56,631 nucleotides of DNA from an uncultured Flavobacteriales bacterium (lineage in GTDB: Bacteria; Bacteroidota; Bacteroidia; Flavobacteriales_D; Sanyastnellaceae): positions 1-56,631 of the forward strand of contig CALJFZ010000012.1 in assembly GCA_938074325.1 (NCBI GenBank). Reading direction: 5' to 3'. How positions within the stretch are numbered: the first letter of the stretch is position 1; every line of letters starts with the position of its first letter. The notes beneath the pieces were generated by a model, which saw only the letters and a list, made by a program, of their open reading frames with translations, was not told where the DNA came from and did no database searches. The position numbers were made by a program, and so were the translations under genes. Positions 16,203-24,951 of the stretch are shown one piece after another.

Positions 16203-17252
16203 GTGACTGGAGTTTCAAAAGAATTTCGCATCGGCGCATTGGTCATCGCAGGCCTGATCTTGCTGGTGCTCGGCGTGAATTACCTGAAAGGGTTCAATCC
16301 GTTTTCACCGTCCAACACGTACTACGCGCACTACGAAAAAATCGACGGGCTCGCCGTTTCAAATCCTGTTCTCGTCAATGGATTCAAGGTAGGCCAGGTT
16401 ACACAGGTACAGTTTGCCCCAGCAGGCGACGGCACTTTGGTCGTAGGATTTGACATCGAAGAATCTGCATTGCAGCTGACCGTCGATGCGAAGGCGAAAA
16501 TCATCTCCAGCGACCTGTTTGGCACCAAGGCCATCGACCTCATCGCCGGCACCAGCGAAGAACTCGCTCAACCCGGTGACACATTGCTCAGCGACTTGGA
16601 GGTGGGACTGGCTGATGCCGTGAGGATTGAATTGATTCCGCTCAAAAACAAGACCGACCAACTCATCGATGGCGTAGACGACATCCTCGAAAACCTCAAG
16701 GCTGTCTTTGAAGCAGATGCCACACTGGGCTTACCCACCGCCTTTGAAAGCATCCAACGCACGGTCGAAAGCCTGGAACAAACGTCATTGAAATTGGATG
16801 CGATGGTTGCCGAAAATCGCTCCACGTTGAAGAGCATTTTCACCAACGTTGACCAAATCACGGACAACCTCAAAAACCACAACGACGACCTGGCCAATGT
16901 CATGGAGAACTTCTCGGAGATCTCAGATTCCTTGGCTGCTTCGAATTTTGCGGAAACCATACAGCGTGCAAACTCTGCATTGAGTCACGTGGATGAGATC
17001 ACCCGCAAAATCGATGCGGGAGAAGGCTCCTTGGGTCAGCTCGTCAACAGCGACTCTTTGCACAACGGCTTGATCGCGACCAATCAGGAGTTGCAATACC
17101 TCATCAACGATTTGTACTTGAACCCCTGGCGGTATGTGCGCGTCTCTGTCTTCGGCAAGAAGCAAGAAAAGAACCTTTCCGAGAAAGAGTTACGCAAGCT
17201 GCGGAAGATCATCGATGAAGAGATTGAGAAGCGCTCCGCTGAAGAACAATAA
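16203..17252 (+). CDS. MCE-domain (MlaD-like) lipid-transport protein
   Basis: About 350 residues from the GTG at 16203 (VTGVSKEFRIG), five bases after the amidase stop. A single N-terminal membrane helix (about 11-28) is followed by the MCE domain (about 38-115): YYAHYEKIDGLAVSNPVLVNGFKVGQV is typical. A long helical and coiled region (about 150-290) follows, then a charged C-terminus. MCE proteins form rings or tubes carrying phospholipids between inner and outer membranes with an ABC transporter. The mlaE/mlaF partners are not in this window. The link with lptD and the amidase suggests an envelope-biogenesis group. Confidence 0.9.
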   Translation: MTGVSKEFRIGALVIAGLILLVLGVNYLKGFNPFSPSNTYYAHYEKIDGLAVSNPVLVNGFKVGQVTQVQFAPAGDGTLVVGFDIEESALQLTVDAKAKIISSDLFGTKAIDLIAGTSEELAQPGDTLLSDLEVGLADAVRIELIPLKNKTDQLIDGVDDILENLKAVFEADATLGLPTAFESIQRTVESLEQTSLKLDAMVAENRSTLKSIFTNVDQITDNLKNHNDDLANVMENFSEISDSLAASNFAETIQRANSALSHVDEITRKIDAGEGSLGQLVNSDSLHNGLIATNQELQYLINDLYLNPWRYVRVSVFGKKQEKNLSEKELRKLRKIIDEEIEKRSAEEQ

Positions 17253-17263
17253 ACCAAAGACGT

Positions 17264-18583
17264 ATGCTGAGCCAGCTCCTATTCCTCTTGCTCCTGTCGA
17301 CGGGCATCTTCTTCTTCGCTCGCCGCATTGGCGTCATCCGGCGGAACATTAAGTCCGGCCGCGATTGGGACGGTTCGGATCGCAAAAGCGAGCGGTGGGC
17401 AACCATGGCGCGGGTGGCATTGGGCCAAGGCAAGATGACAACACGACCCGTAGCAGGATTCATGCACATCCTAATCTATGCGGGGTTTGTCATCATCAAC
17501 ATTGAAATCCTAGAAATCCTGATCGATGGGTTGTTCGGCACACACCGTGTGTTCGCTTTCCTCGGGCCGCTCTACAACTTTCTGATTGCATCGTTTGAAT
17601 GGCTCGCCGCCGGCGTTATCCTGGCGTGTGTCGTTTTCTTCATCCGTCGAAACGGCATGGCGATCGCTCGGCTGGCCTCAAAGGACCTCAGCGGCTGGCC
17701 TTCCTTGGATGCCAACATTATTTTGGTGGTGGAAGTCCTCCTGATGTTCGCCTTTTTGAGCATGAATGCCGCCGATGCCATCGCCCAATCGCGCGGACTC
17801 GAGCATTACGTGATGGCCGGATCGTTTCCGGTCAGTTCGTGGCTGATGCCCTTGTACAGTGGGTTATCGGATGCAGGAATCATTGCGGTGGAGCGCGGCA
17901 TGTGGTGGTTCCACATTGCTGGCGTTTTGGCCTTCTTGGTCTACGTCCCCTACTCCAAGCATTTCCACATCATCCTTGCTTTCCCGAACACCTACTTTTC
18001 CAATTTGAACCCAAAGGGCCAAATGGACAACATGGCGGCGGTCAAAAAAGAAGTCGATCTGATGATGGACCCCACCGCAGATCCATTTGCAGCGGCGCCT
18101 CCATCGGACGAACCTCCTGCACGGTTCGGCGTCAAGGATGCCCCGGATCTGACGTGGAAGCAACTGCTCGAGGCCTACACCTGCACCGAGTGCGGACGGT
18201 GCACCAGCGAATGCCCTGCGAACCAAACGGGCAAGCTCTTGAGCCCACGAAAGATCATGATGTCCACCCGGGACCGCATCGAAGAAATTGGCCAACAACG
18301 CGAAGCCAATGGCGGCACTTGGCAGCCCGATGGAAAAAGCCTGTTGGGGGATTGGATCACGGAAGAAGAACTCTGGGCTTGCACCAGTTGCCAAGCGTGC
18401 GTGGAGGCCTGCCCCATCAACATCTCGCCCATGGGCATCATTTTGGACATGCGCCGCAGCCTCATCATGGAGGACAGTAAATCGCCCGAGTCCATCACGT
18501 CCATGTTCAACAACATCGAAAACAACGGTGCGCCTTGGGCCTTCCCAGCCGGCAGCCGTGGCGATTGGACCCAAGAAGTATAA
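17264..18583 (+). CDS. Membrane-bound dicluster [4Fe-4S] electron-transfer protein (NarI/HdrC-like)
   Basis: 439 residues. The N-terminal half has about five membrane helices with conserved histidines (GFMHILIYAGF, WWFHIAGVLAF, YSKHFHII), as in NarI-type haem b or quinone-binding subunits. The C-terminal half has two ferredoxin-type cluster motifs, CTECGRCTSECP and CTSCQACVEACP, with the HdrC-type spacing. It probably moves electrons between a soluble dehydrogenase and the quinone pool, with the next gene as partner. The spacers of 11 bases upstream and two downstream indicate one operon. The electron donor is unknown. Confidence 0.88.
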   Translation: MLSQLLFLLLLSTGIFFFARRIGVIRRNIKSGRDWDGSDRKSERWATMARVALGQGKMTTRPVAGFMHILIYAGFVIINIEILEILIDGLFGTHRVFAFLGPLYNFLIASFEWLAAGVILACVVFFIRRNGMAIARLASKDLSGWPSLDANIILVVEVLLMFAFLSMNAADAIAQSRGLEHYVMAGSFPVSSWLMPLYSGLSDAGIIAVERGMWWFHIAGVLAFLVYVPYSKHFHIILAFPNTYFSNLNPKGQMDNMAAVKKEVDLMMDPTADPFAAAPPSDEPPARFGVKDAPDLTWKQLLEAYTCTECGRCTSECPANQTGKLLSPRKIMMSTRDRIEEIGQQREANGGTWQPDGKSLLGDWITEEELWACTSCQACVEACPINISPMGIILDMRRSLIMEDSKSPESITSMFNNIENNGAPWAFPAGSRGDWTQEV

Positions 18584-18585
18584 CC

Positions 18586-19395
18586 ATGAGTGCATTTCAC
18601 ATTCCCACCATGGCCGAATTGACGGCAGCAGGTCAAACGCCCGACGTCCTTTTTTGGGTTGGGTGTGCTGGAAGTTTCGACGACCGGGCCAAGCGCATCA
18701 CCAAGGCCATCGCCCGCATCTTGCATGCGTCCAACACTTCCTTTGCCGTCCTTGGCCAAGAAGAATCGTGCACCGGTGATCCCGCGAAGCGCGCTGGAAA
18801 CGAATTCCTGTACCAAATGCAGGCGGCTCAAAACATCGCTACCCTGAATGGATATGGGATCAAACGCATCATCACCGGATGCCCTCATTGCTTCAATGCA
18901 TTGAAAAACGAATATCCCGAGTTGGGCGGAACGTACGAGGTGCTGCACCACACCCAATTCATCAGAGAACTCATCGAAACAGGAAAGCTTCGCATGAGTG
19001 GCGACACTCCCTTCAAGGGCCGCCGCATCACCTTTCATGATCCGTGTTACCTCGGACGGGCCAATGGCGAATACCTCGCACCGCGTGAGGTCATCCAAAA
19101 ATTGGACGCAGAGCTTCTGGAAATGCGCCGCTGCAAGCAAAACGCCATGTGCTGCGGTGCCGGTGGAGCACAAATGTTCAAGGAGGCGGAGCCCGGAGAA
19201 CGCGAAGTCAACCACGCGCGCACCGACGAAGCCCTCGAAACCCAACCCGAAGTCATCGCCACCGGTTGTCCTTTTTGCAACACCATGATGACCGACGGTG
19301 TCAAGAACGCAGAACAAGAATCCAACGTCGTAGTCAAAGACATCGCTGAACTCATTGCAGAGGCAGCAGATTTGCTCGAAGCTCCGACCGCATAA
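18586..19395 (+). CDS. HdrB-like CCG-domain Fe-S protein
   Basis: 269 residues, beginning two bases after the stop of the membrane Fe-S protein. It has cysteine-rich CCG-type motifs: TGCPHCFNALKNEYP, then DPCYLGRANG, then MCCGAGGAQMF and TGCPFCNTMM. These bind a noncubane or [4Fe-4S] cluster in heterodisulfide reductase subunit B and in lactate/glycolate oxidase subunits. It likely forms the cytoplasmic half of a complex with the previous protein. Substrate not identifiable: no lactate, glycolate or CoB-CoM partners are nearby. Confidence 0.88.
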   Translation: MSAFHIPTMAELTAAGQTPDVLFWVGCAGSFDDRAKRITKAIARILHASNTSFAVLGQEESCTGDPAKRAGNEFLYQMQAAQNIATLNGYGIKRIITGCPHCFNALKNEYPELGGTYEVLHHTQFIRELIETGKLRMSGDTPFKGRRITFHDPCYLGRANGEYLAPREVIQKLDAELLEMRRCKQNAMCCGAGGAQMFKEAEPGEREVNHARTDEALETQPEVIATGCPFCNTMMTDGVKNAEQESNVVVKDIAELIAEAADLLEAPTA

Positions 19396-19404
19396 ACCTG
19401 ACCC

Positions 19405-20151
19405 ATGCTATTAGAAGGAAAAGTAGCCATCATCACCGGGGCATCCCGTGGAATTGGCAAGGCCATAGCCCAAGAATTTGTAAGCCAAGGCGCGACCGTG
19501 GCGTTTACTTACCGTTCATCGGAAGAGAAAGCGCGCGCCCTCGAGGCGGAACTGACATCGAATGGAGGCACCGTACGCGGGTTCAAGTCCGACGCTGCTG
19601 AAATGGACCAAGCGGAATCGCTCGTGGCCGAGGTGGTTGCCGCATTTGGCACCGTCGACATTGTGGTTAACAACGCCGGAATCACCGACGACACCTTGTT
19701 GATGCGCATGAACGAAGAACAATGGGACCGCGTCATCAGCGTGAACCTCAAATCGTGTTTTGCATTGACCAAAGCCGTCATGCGCACCATGCTCAAAGCG
19801 CGCGCCGGAAGCATCATCAACGTGAGCTCCGTTGTCGGTGTACAAGGCAACGCAGGCCAAGCCAACTATGCGGCATCGAAAGCAGGCATCCTCGGATTCA
19901 CCAAATCCGTCGCACTGGAATTGGGATCCCGGAACATTCGCTGCAATGCCATTGCACCCGGCTTCATTGAAACGGAAATGACCGCGGCACTGGACGAAGC
20001 GACTGTCCAAGGCTGGCGCGACGCCATTCCTCTGAAGCGCGGCGGCCAACCAGAAGATGTAGCTCAACTCTGCACCTTCTTGGCCAGTGACATGAGTTCG
20101 TACATCACCGGCCAAACCATCTGCATCGATGGCGGCATGATCACCGCTTAA
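19405..20151 (+). CDS. fabG: 3-oxoacyl-[acyl-carrier-protein] reductase FabG
   Basis: A 248-residue short-chain dehydrogenase of exactly the FabG size. NADPH site TGASRGIGKA (11-20), NNAGITDD (89-96), catalytic Ser142, Tyr155 and Lys159 (YAASK), and the C-terminal GQTICIDGGM. It reduces 3-ketoacyl-ACP in fatty acid elongation. Nine bases after the Fe-S gene, so co-transcribed. A standalone FabG beside electron-transfer and envelope genes could also serve another SDR reaction, but the FabG signatures are strong. Confidence 0.92.
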   Translation: MLLEGKVAIITGASRGIGKAIAQEFVSQGATVAFTYRSSEEKARALEAELTSNGGTVRGFKSDAAEMDQAESLVAEVVAAFGTVDIVVNNAGITDDTLLMRMNEEQWDRVISVNLKSCFALTKAVMRTMLKARAGSIINVSSVVGVQGNAGQANYAASKAGILGFTKSVALELGSRNIRCNAIAPGFIETEMTAALDEATVQGWRDAIPLKRGGQPEDVAQLCTFLASDMSSYITGQTICIDGGMITA

Positions 20152-20169
20152 GGGATTTGCACCGCCTCC

Positions 20170-22344
20170 ATGCCCTTTCAAATCGACATTCCGCAGGATT
20201 GGATCATTGAGGCCGAAGCCTGGGAATGGGCGACCGTCTTGGGCATTGCCGGGGCCATTGCCATCGGCCTCTATGGATGGAATTCCCGGATACGCAAACG
20301 CTCGACGGGCCAAGGGTTGCCCGCTTGGGGGCGCTGGGGCATGGGCATTTTGCGTTTTAGCGCGGTCGGCATCCTAGGATTCCTGCTGTTGGAGCCGCTC
20401 ATCCGCAGCGTTCAATACGATGAGGAAAAACCCGTGGCGATTGTCTTGATGGATGAGAGCGAATCGGTTTTGGTTCGCGCGGACTCATCGGAGGCGGGTG
20501 CTTTGAAAGGTTGGTCCGATGCGGTTTACGAAGCCCTCGTTTCGGAAGATTTGGTGGTGGAACGTTATGGGTTTGGGTCGGCATTGCGCCCGCTTGAATC
20601 CTCCAGCGACTCGACCTATGCTTGGACTGGCGCTCAAACCAACATCGACGAGGCCATCCGGTCGCTATCACCGCGCTTGGAGAACCGGAACATTGCAGGT
20701 GTGCTGCTGGCCTCAGATGGACTCGTCAACCGAGGAGCATCGCCCATCTATGGCGTACAGTGGCCGAATTTCCCGGTGCACACCGTGGGATTGGGCGACA
20801 CCACCGCCGTGCGCGACCGCTGGATCCACCGGGTGAACCACAACACGGTTGCCTACCTGGGCAACGCCTTTCCGCTCCAAGCTTTTGTGGAATCCCAAGG
20901 ATTGGCCGACCAAGGTGGGCGCATCGAAATCGTCCACAACGGAAGCACCATTGCCTCGGAGTCTTGGACCTCCGATGGTGACTTCGAACGTACGAAATTC
21001 GATTTCATGCTCCCGGCTGACGCCATTGGTTTGCAGCGCTACACCGTGCGCGTTGCCGCCCTAGATGGTGAGTATGACAAGACAAACAACAGCCGCACCG
21101 TGTACATCGAAGTACTGGAGAGCCGGCGCATTGTGGCGTGCATCAGCGCCGCTGCGCATCCGGACATTGGAGCGCTGCGGATGGCTTTGGAAGCCATGGA
21201 GTCGTATGAGTTGAGGCTCTTTGATTTGTCAACGCTCAAAAACCCCAATGCACTCACAGACGCCTTAAATGAAGCCGACGTGGTCATCGCTCACAACCTT
21301 TTGGGCAAGCGCTGGGGCGGAATGGAGTGGACGAAACTGCTGGCCATGAACAACCTCCCGGTCTGGTGGTGGGCTGCAGACGAAACGGCATGGGGTCACT
21401 TGCAATCAAACAACGACCTCGGTGTGCAACTCACGCAAAGCGGGGACCTCAACCAAACCCACCGCGCACGGCTTAATCCAGGATTTTCCTTGTTGGAGTG
21501 GCCAGAGGGCGTTTCCGTTGCTGTGCGTTCGTGGCCGCCATTCTTCGGTCCCTTTGAGCAAGCAACATGGTCGCCCGCTTGGTCACAGCTCTTGTTCCGT
21601 CAATTCGGAGATGTCCAAACCCAAGACGCGTTTTGGGGCCTGCGGGGATCGGCAAGCGGCACGAAACAAATCTTAACCATCGGCGAGGGACTGTGGCGAT
21701 GGAGAATGCGCAATTACGCATTGGAGCAGAACCACGACTCCTTCGACGCTCTCGTTCAACGGCAGGTGCAATTTCTGGCCGCTGAGGATGCGCGCCAACG
21801 GTTGACCGTGCAAACCGAGAAGCGTATTGGAGCAGATCAACGCCTGGAGTTTACAGCGCAAGCATACGATGCGGCGTGGACCCCCTTCCGCGACGCCACC
21901 ATCGAATTGACCCTTACCGACGAGTCGGGACAAGCCTACACCCAGACCATGCTCCCATCTGCTTCGGGGTATGCCGCTGGTTTCGGGCGCATGCCGGCAG
22001 GCACCTACCGTTGGGAAGCACTGAGCGAACTGGACGGCACCGCCTTCGATGCCAGCGGCCTCGTCATCGTCAATGACACCCAAATCGAACGCGCACAGTT
22101 GGCGGCGGACCATACCACCCTGCAGCGCATCTCAGAAGCCACAGGAGGAAACCACCTAGGAGATTGGCGAGGCGCCGACGCCGCAGCCGTACGCGACGCA
22201 TTCCTTCAAGGCGGCCTTCCGGCAGTCGTACGCCACGAACAGACCAATTTGCGCGAGGCCATCGATTGGCCATTCTGGTTGCTACTCGCCATGGCACTCC
22301 TCACCCTTGAATGGATCATCCGGCGGAGGAACCTCGGATATTAA
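20170..22344 (+). CDS. Large membrane protein with VWA-like domain
   Basis: 724 residues. Two membrane helices near the N-terminus (about 22-40 and 56-76) and one at the C-terminus (about 700-718), with the bulk between them in the periplasm. Residues about 90-220 resemble a von Willebrand A fold: VAIVLMDESESV in the DxSxS position, QTNIDEAIRSL, then GVLLASDGLVNRG. Here the usual metal-site serines read E-S-E-S, so metal binding may be altered. Strand-rich domains follow. Similar proteins occur with BatA/BatB-type genes, but no MoxR ATPase is visible. It is the last gene of the amidase operon before a 46-base spacer. Confidence 0.72.
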   Translation: MPFQIDIPQDWIIEAEAWEWATVLGIAGAIAIGLYGWNSRIRKRSTGQGLPAWGRWGMGILRFSAVGILGFLLLEPLIRSVQYDEEKPVAIVLMDESESVLVRADSSEAGALKGWSDAVYEALVSEDLVVERYGFGSALRPLESSSDSTYAWTGAQTNIDEAIRSLSPRLENRNIAGVLLASDGLVNRGASPIYGVQWPNFPVHTVGLGDTTAVRDRWIHRVNHNTVAYLGNAFPLQAFVESQGLADQGGRIEIVHNGSTIASESWTSDGDFERTKFDFMLPADAIGLQRYTVRVAALDGEYDKTNNSRTVYIEVLESRRIVACISAAAHPDIGALRMALEAMESYELRLFDLSTLKNPNALTDALNEADVVIAHNLLGKRWGGMEWTKLLAMNNLPVWWWAADETAWGHLQSNNDLGVQLTQSGDLNQTHRARLNPGFSLLEWPEGVSVAVRSWPPFFGPFEQATWSPAWSQLLFRQFGDVQTQDAFWGLRGSASGTKQILTIGEGLWRWRMRNYALEQNHDSFDALVQRQVQFLAAEDARQRLTVQTEKRIGADQRLEFTAQAYDAAWTPFRDATIELTLTDESGQAYTQTMLPSASGYAAGFGRMPAGTYRWEALSELDGTAFDASGLVIVNDTQIERAQLAADHTTLQRISEATGGNHLGDWRGADAAAVRDAFLQGGLPAVVRHEQTNLREAIDWPFWLLLAMALLTLEWIIRRRNLGY

Positions 22345-22378
22345 CGCCCTTTGTGCTGCACCGCACAGCGCCCTTCCT

Positions 22379-22386
22379 TAATTTCG
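22379..22386 (+). promoter_or_regulatory. -7-like element (TAATTTCG) four bases before the prohibitin gene
   Basis: TAnnTTCG variant, then AATC and the ATG at 22391. A TTTG at 22350-22353 could be a -33 box, although the 25-base spacing is longer than usual. Confidence 0.4.
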
Positions 22387-22390
22387 AATC

Positions 22391-23221
22391 ATGTCACAAC
22401 AACCCAATCCCAAGCTCACGCGGCGTCTGCTCATTTTGACGCTGGTCTTCGGCCCCGTCCTCATTTTGTGGGGCTCCCTCACCGTCACCATCCCGTCCGG
22501 TCATGCCGGATTATTGTTCCACACCTTCGGCGATGGCATCAACACCGAAGAGCAACCCATGAATTCTGGATTTCACTTCAAAGCACCTTGGAACAAAGTA
22601 TATGAGTACGAAATCCGCCAAAAGGAGCGCATGGAAAAACTCGAGGTCCTGAGCTCGAACCTCCTCAAAATCGAAATGGACATGACCGTGTTCTACCAGC
22701 CCGACATCAACAAATTGGGACGACTAGAAATCGAACGCGGCAAGAATTATGAAGAGAAAGTCATTGTCCCGGCCATGCGTTCCGTCGCCCGTGAAGTCAT
22801 CGCGAAGTACCTGCCAGAGGAATTCAACACGACCAAGCGCGACGAAATTCAGACTGAAATCGATGACCGCATGCGCGAAAAGCTGTCGGAAAACTATCTC
22901 CAGCTTAATGACGTGTTGATCCGCAACATCCGACTGCCGCGAAAGCTCGAAGAAGCCATTGAGCGCAAGCTTCAACAAGAACAAGAATCATTGGAGTACG
23001 AATTCCGTTTGGACAAGGCTGCGAAGGAAGCCGAACGCATGCGCATCGAAGCAGAAGGCATCCGGGACTATCAAGAAATTGTTTCCCGCGGCATCAGCCA
23101 AGAATTGTTGAAGTGGAAGGGCATCGAGGCCACGTCTGCCTTGGCCAATAGCCAAAACACCAAGGTGGTGGTGATCGGTTCCGCGAAAGACGGACTTCCG
23201 CTCATCCTCGGAGATAACTGA
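22391..23221 (+). CDS. Prohibitin-like SPFH/band 7 membrane protein
   Basis: 276 residues. One N-terminal membrane helix (about 10-33), then an SPFH domain (GHAGLLFHTFGDGINTE, HFKAPW, VFYQPDINKLGRL), then a long charged coiled coil (about 175-235, RKLQQEQESLEYEFRLDKAAKEAERMR) and a hydrophobic C-terminus. Prohibitin homologues form large rings that organise membrane and often regulate FtsH; ftsH lies about 5 kb away in this window. It has its own -7 element and ends at a strong terminator. Confidence 0.92.
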   Translation: MSQQPNPKLTRRLLILTLVFGPVLILWGSLTVTIPSGHAGLLFHTFGDGINTEEQPMNSGFHFKAPWNKVYEYEIRQKERMEKLEVLSSNLLKIEMDMTVFYQPDINKLGRLEIERGKNYEEKVIVPAMRSVAREVIAKYLPEEFNTTKRDEIQTEIDDRMREKLSENYLQLNDVLIRNIRLPRKLEEAIERKLQQEQESLEYEFRLDKAAKEAERMRIEAEGIRDYQEIVSRGISQELLKWKGIEATSALANSQNTKVVVIGSAKDGLPLILGDN

Positions 23222-23242
23222 TCTTCGACATTCCGAGCAACA

Positions 23243-23271
23243 AAAAACCCCGCCAGTGGCGGGGTTTTTTT
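23243..23271. terminator. Bidirectional rho-independent terminator between prohibitin and rpmB genes
   Basis: A CCCCGCC / GGCGGGG stem with a three-base AGT loop, flanked by six A on the left and seven T on the right, so it can terminate transcription from both convergent genes. Confidence 0.92.
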
Positions 23272-23292
23272 ATGAAGTGGTGTTCGCTCAAA

Positions 23293-23535
23293 TTAAGCTT
23301 CCACCCATGTTCCTTTTTCTTTTGCTTGAGCAATGGCGGCCTTCAAACCAATCTTATTGATGGTGCGCATGGCCGATGTCGATACGCGAAGCGTAACGTA
23401 AGATCCATCCTCTGCGTTGTAGAAACGCTTCTTCTGCAAGTTGGGGTAAAAAGTGCGCTTGGTACGACGCTTCGAGTGAGAAACGTTATTTCCTACCATT
23501 ACTTTCTTACCAGTGAGTTGACATACGCGGCTCAT
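23293..23535 (-). CDS. rpmB: 50S ribosomal protein L28
   Basis: 80 residues beginning [17 protein letters not shown]. Basic, with [17 protein letters not shown] and [15 protein letters not shown] typical of Bacteroidota L28. Only Cys5 is present, so the zinc-binding CxxC pairs of other L28 forms are absent. No rpmG (L33) follows; the gene ends at the shared terminator. A TTG-N20-TTTCTTTG promoter lies upstream. Confidence 0.97.
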   Translation of the reverse strand: MSRVCQLTGKKVMVGNNVSHSKRRTKRTFYPNLQKKRFYNAEDGSYVTLRVSTSAMRTINKIGLKAAIAQAKEKGTWVEA

Positions 23536-23556
23536 AGCTTAGCTTTTTTCGGACGG

Positions 23557-23587
23557 CAAAGAAACGAAAGAATCTGCTTGATTCCAA
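23557..23587 (-). promoter_or_regulatory. Probable rpmB promoter (TTG-N20-TTTCTTTG)
   Basis: A -33-type TTG (23585-23587) and a -7-type TTTCTTTG (23557-23564, one mismatch to TAnnTTTG) are 20 bases apart. They lie 21 bases before the rpmB ATG, within the 66-base spacer after cinA. Confidence 0.4.
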
Positions 23588-23601
23588 CAACAGCAACCAA
23601 C

Positions 23602-24867
23602 TTAATCGACAGAAACTGTGCGCACTTCGCGAATTAACCAGGCCAAGCACTCCAGCACCGTTCGCCGGACGTTTCTTCCTCTGTGGTTGCCGAGCTGCAG
23701 CAGACGCGCTTTGGTGCCGCTTGGCGTGGCCAATGCAATCCAAATGGTCCCCACCGGTTTGTCCGGCGTCCCCCCTCCAGGCCCAGCCACTCCGGAGGTG
23801 GCGAGGCCATAAGTGGTACCCATCGATGTCCGAATCCCCTCTGCCATTGCCGTTACCACCGCTTCGCTCACTGCGCCGTACCGTTCAATCGATGCAGCAT
23901 CGACCCCCAACGCCGCAACTTTCACGGAATTGGCATACGCGACTACACTTCCTTCGAATACAGCACTTGAACCTGCAACTCCTGTGATGGCCGAAGCGAT
24001 CGAGCCGCCTGTGCACGATTCCGCAGTGGATATCGTTGCTCCAGCGGCTATGAGTTGTTGGACCAGGGCCTCTGCAACGGTCACATCCTCTTCTGCGACC
24101 ACGTGCTCCCCGGCCAACTTCAGAAAATCAGCCATCGCCTCATCCACTCGGTCTTGCACGCTTTCTGCCCCGTCAGAAACAGCGGACAAGCGCACCCTCA
24201 CCTGCCCTGGCGCCGGAAGGTAGGCAATGCCCACTCCTCGATCCGCCAAGCCTTCCTCCCAATCGTGCACCACTTTGCTCAAGTAGCTTTCTCCGATGCC
24301 TTGTGTAAGCACCGTGCGGTGATACCGGGTCGGAAGTGACCATTTGGCCTTTACGCCGGGCAGCACCTCGTCCTCTACCAGCCCTTTCATTTCATACGGC
24401 ACACCGGGCATGCTGATGATTACCTGGCTGCGCCCTTCCTTCTCAACTTCGAACCACATGCCTGCTGCGGTCCCTCGGGGATTGGGCAGAACCGTGCACC
24501 CATCCGGCAACATAGCCTGGGCTTCATTCACCGGTAACATGGGCAACCCCCTTCCCGCAAACCACGCCGTGATGCCTCGGAGCACCTCGTGGTTCATAGC
24601 CAGGGACATGCCGAAGTACTCGGTCAACGTATGCTTCGTGATGTCATCCCGCGTGGGTCCCAGTCCGCCCGTCATCAAAACAAGATCAACCCGGGAACGC
24701 GCCTCATTCAACGCTGCAACAATTTCGTCTGCTTGGTCCGAAATCGATGTGATGCGGTGCAGCGCGACTCCGTTTGCAGCTAAAACCTCTCCCATCCACG
24801 CAGAATTGGTATCGACCGTCTGGCCCAACAACAACTCATCCCCAATTGTGATTACTTCAGCTAGCAT
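23602..24867 (-). CDS. cinA: CinA family protein (NMN deamidase / competence-damage type)
   Basis: 421 residues with both CinA domains. The N-terminal MoCF-like domain (1-170) has ITIGDELLLGQTVDTNSAWMG and MTGGLGPTRDDITKHTL. The C-terminal amidohydrolase domain (about 255-421) has STAESCTGGSIASAITGVAGSS and TSGVAGPGGGTPDKPVGT, with the catalytic Ser and neighbouring residues of NMN deamidases. Such enzymes clear ADP-ribose or recycle NMN. A TATTTTCG element four bases before the ATG predicts a leaderless message. Confidence 0.95.
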   Translation of the reverse strand: MLAEVITIGDELLLGQTVDTNSAWMGEVLAANGVALHRITSISDQADEIVAALNEARSRVDLVLMTGGLGPTRDDITKHTLTEYFGMSLAMNHEVLRGITAWFAGRGLPMLPVNEAQAMLPDGCTVLPNPRGTAAGMWFEVEKEGRSQVIISMPGVPYEMKGLVEDEVLPGVKAKWSLPTRYHRTVLTQGIGESYLSKVVHDWEEGLADRGVGIAYLPAPGQVRVRLSAVSDGAESVQDRVDEAMADFLKLAGEHVVAEEDVTVAEALVQQLIAAGATISTAESCTGGSIASAITGVAGSSAVFEGSVVAYANSVKVAALGVDAASIERYGAVSEAVVTAMAEGIRTSMGTTYGLATSGVAGPGGGTPDKPVGTIWIALATPSGTKARLLQLGNHRGRNVRRTVLECLAWLIREVRTVSVD

Positions 24868-24871
24868 GCCG

Positions 24872-24879
24872 CGAAAATA
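24872..24879 (-). promoter_or_regulatory. -7-like element (TATTTTCG) four bases before cinA
   Basis: TAnnTTCG variant with CGGC before the ATG. An upstream TTTG lies about 16 bases away, close to -33 spacing, within the terminator of the preceding gene. Confidence 0.4.
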
Positions 24880-24896
24880 GCGCCGCTTCCGGGCAC

Positions 24897-24930
24897 AAAA
24901 AAGCCCCTCACCGGTGAAGGCAAGGGGCTA
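24897..24930 (-). terminator. Rho-independent terminator after the T9SS cargo gene
   Basis: AGCCCCT (24902-24908) pairs with AGGGGCT (24923-24929) around a 14-base loop. On the minus strand it is followed by a run of six T, ending transcription of the gene at 24952-26874. Confidence 0.85.
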
Positions 24931-24951
24931 TTTGTTCGGGCAATGGCACCC

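Noticed and set aside
17599-18480. 293-codon plus-strand frame rich in His and Arg
   Set aside because: Out of frame within the membrane Fe-S protein; the composition is that of a frame-shifted high-GC gene.
18175-19317. 380-codon minus-strand open frame
   Set aside because: Antisense to the two Fe-S genes, whose cysteine motifs are unmistakable.
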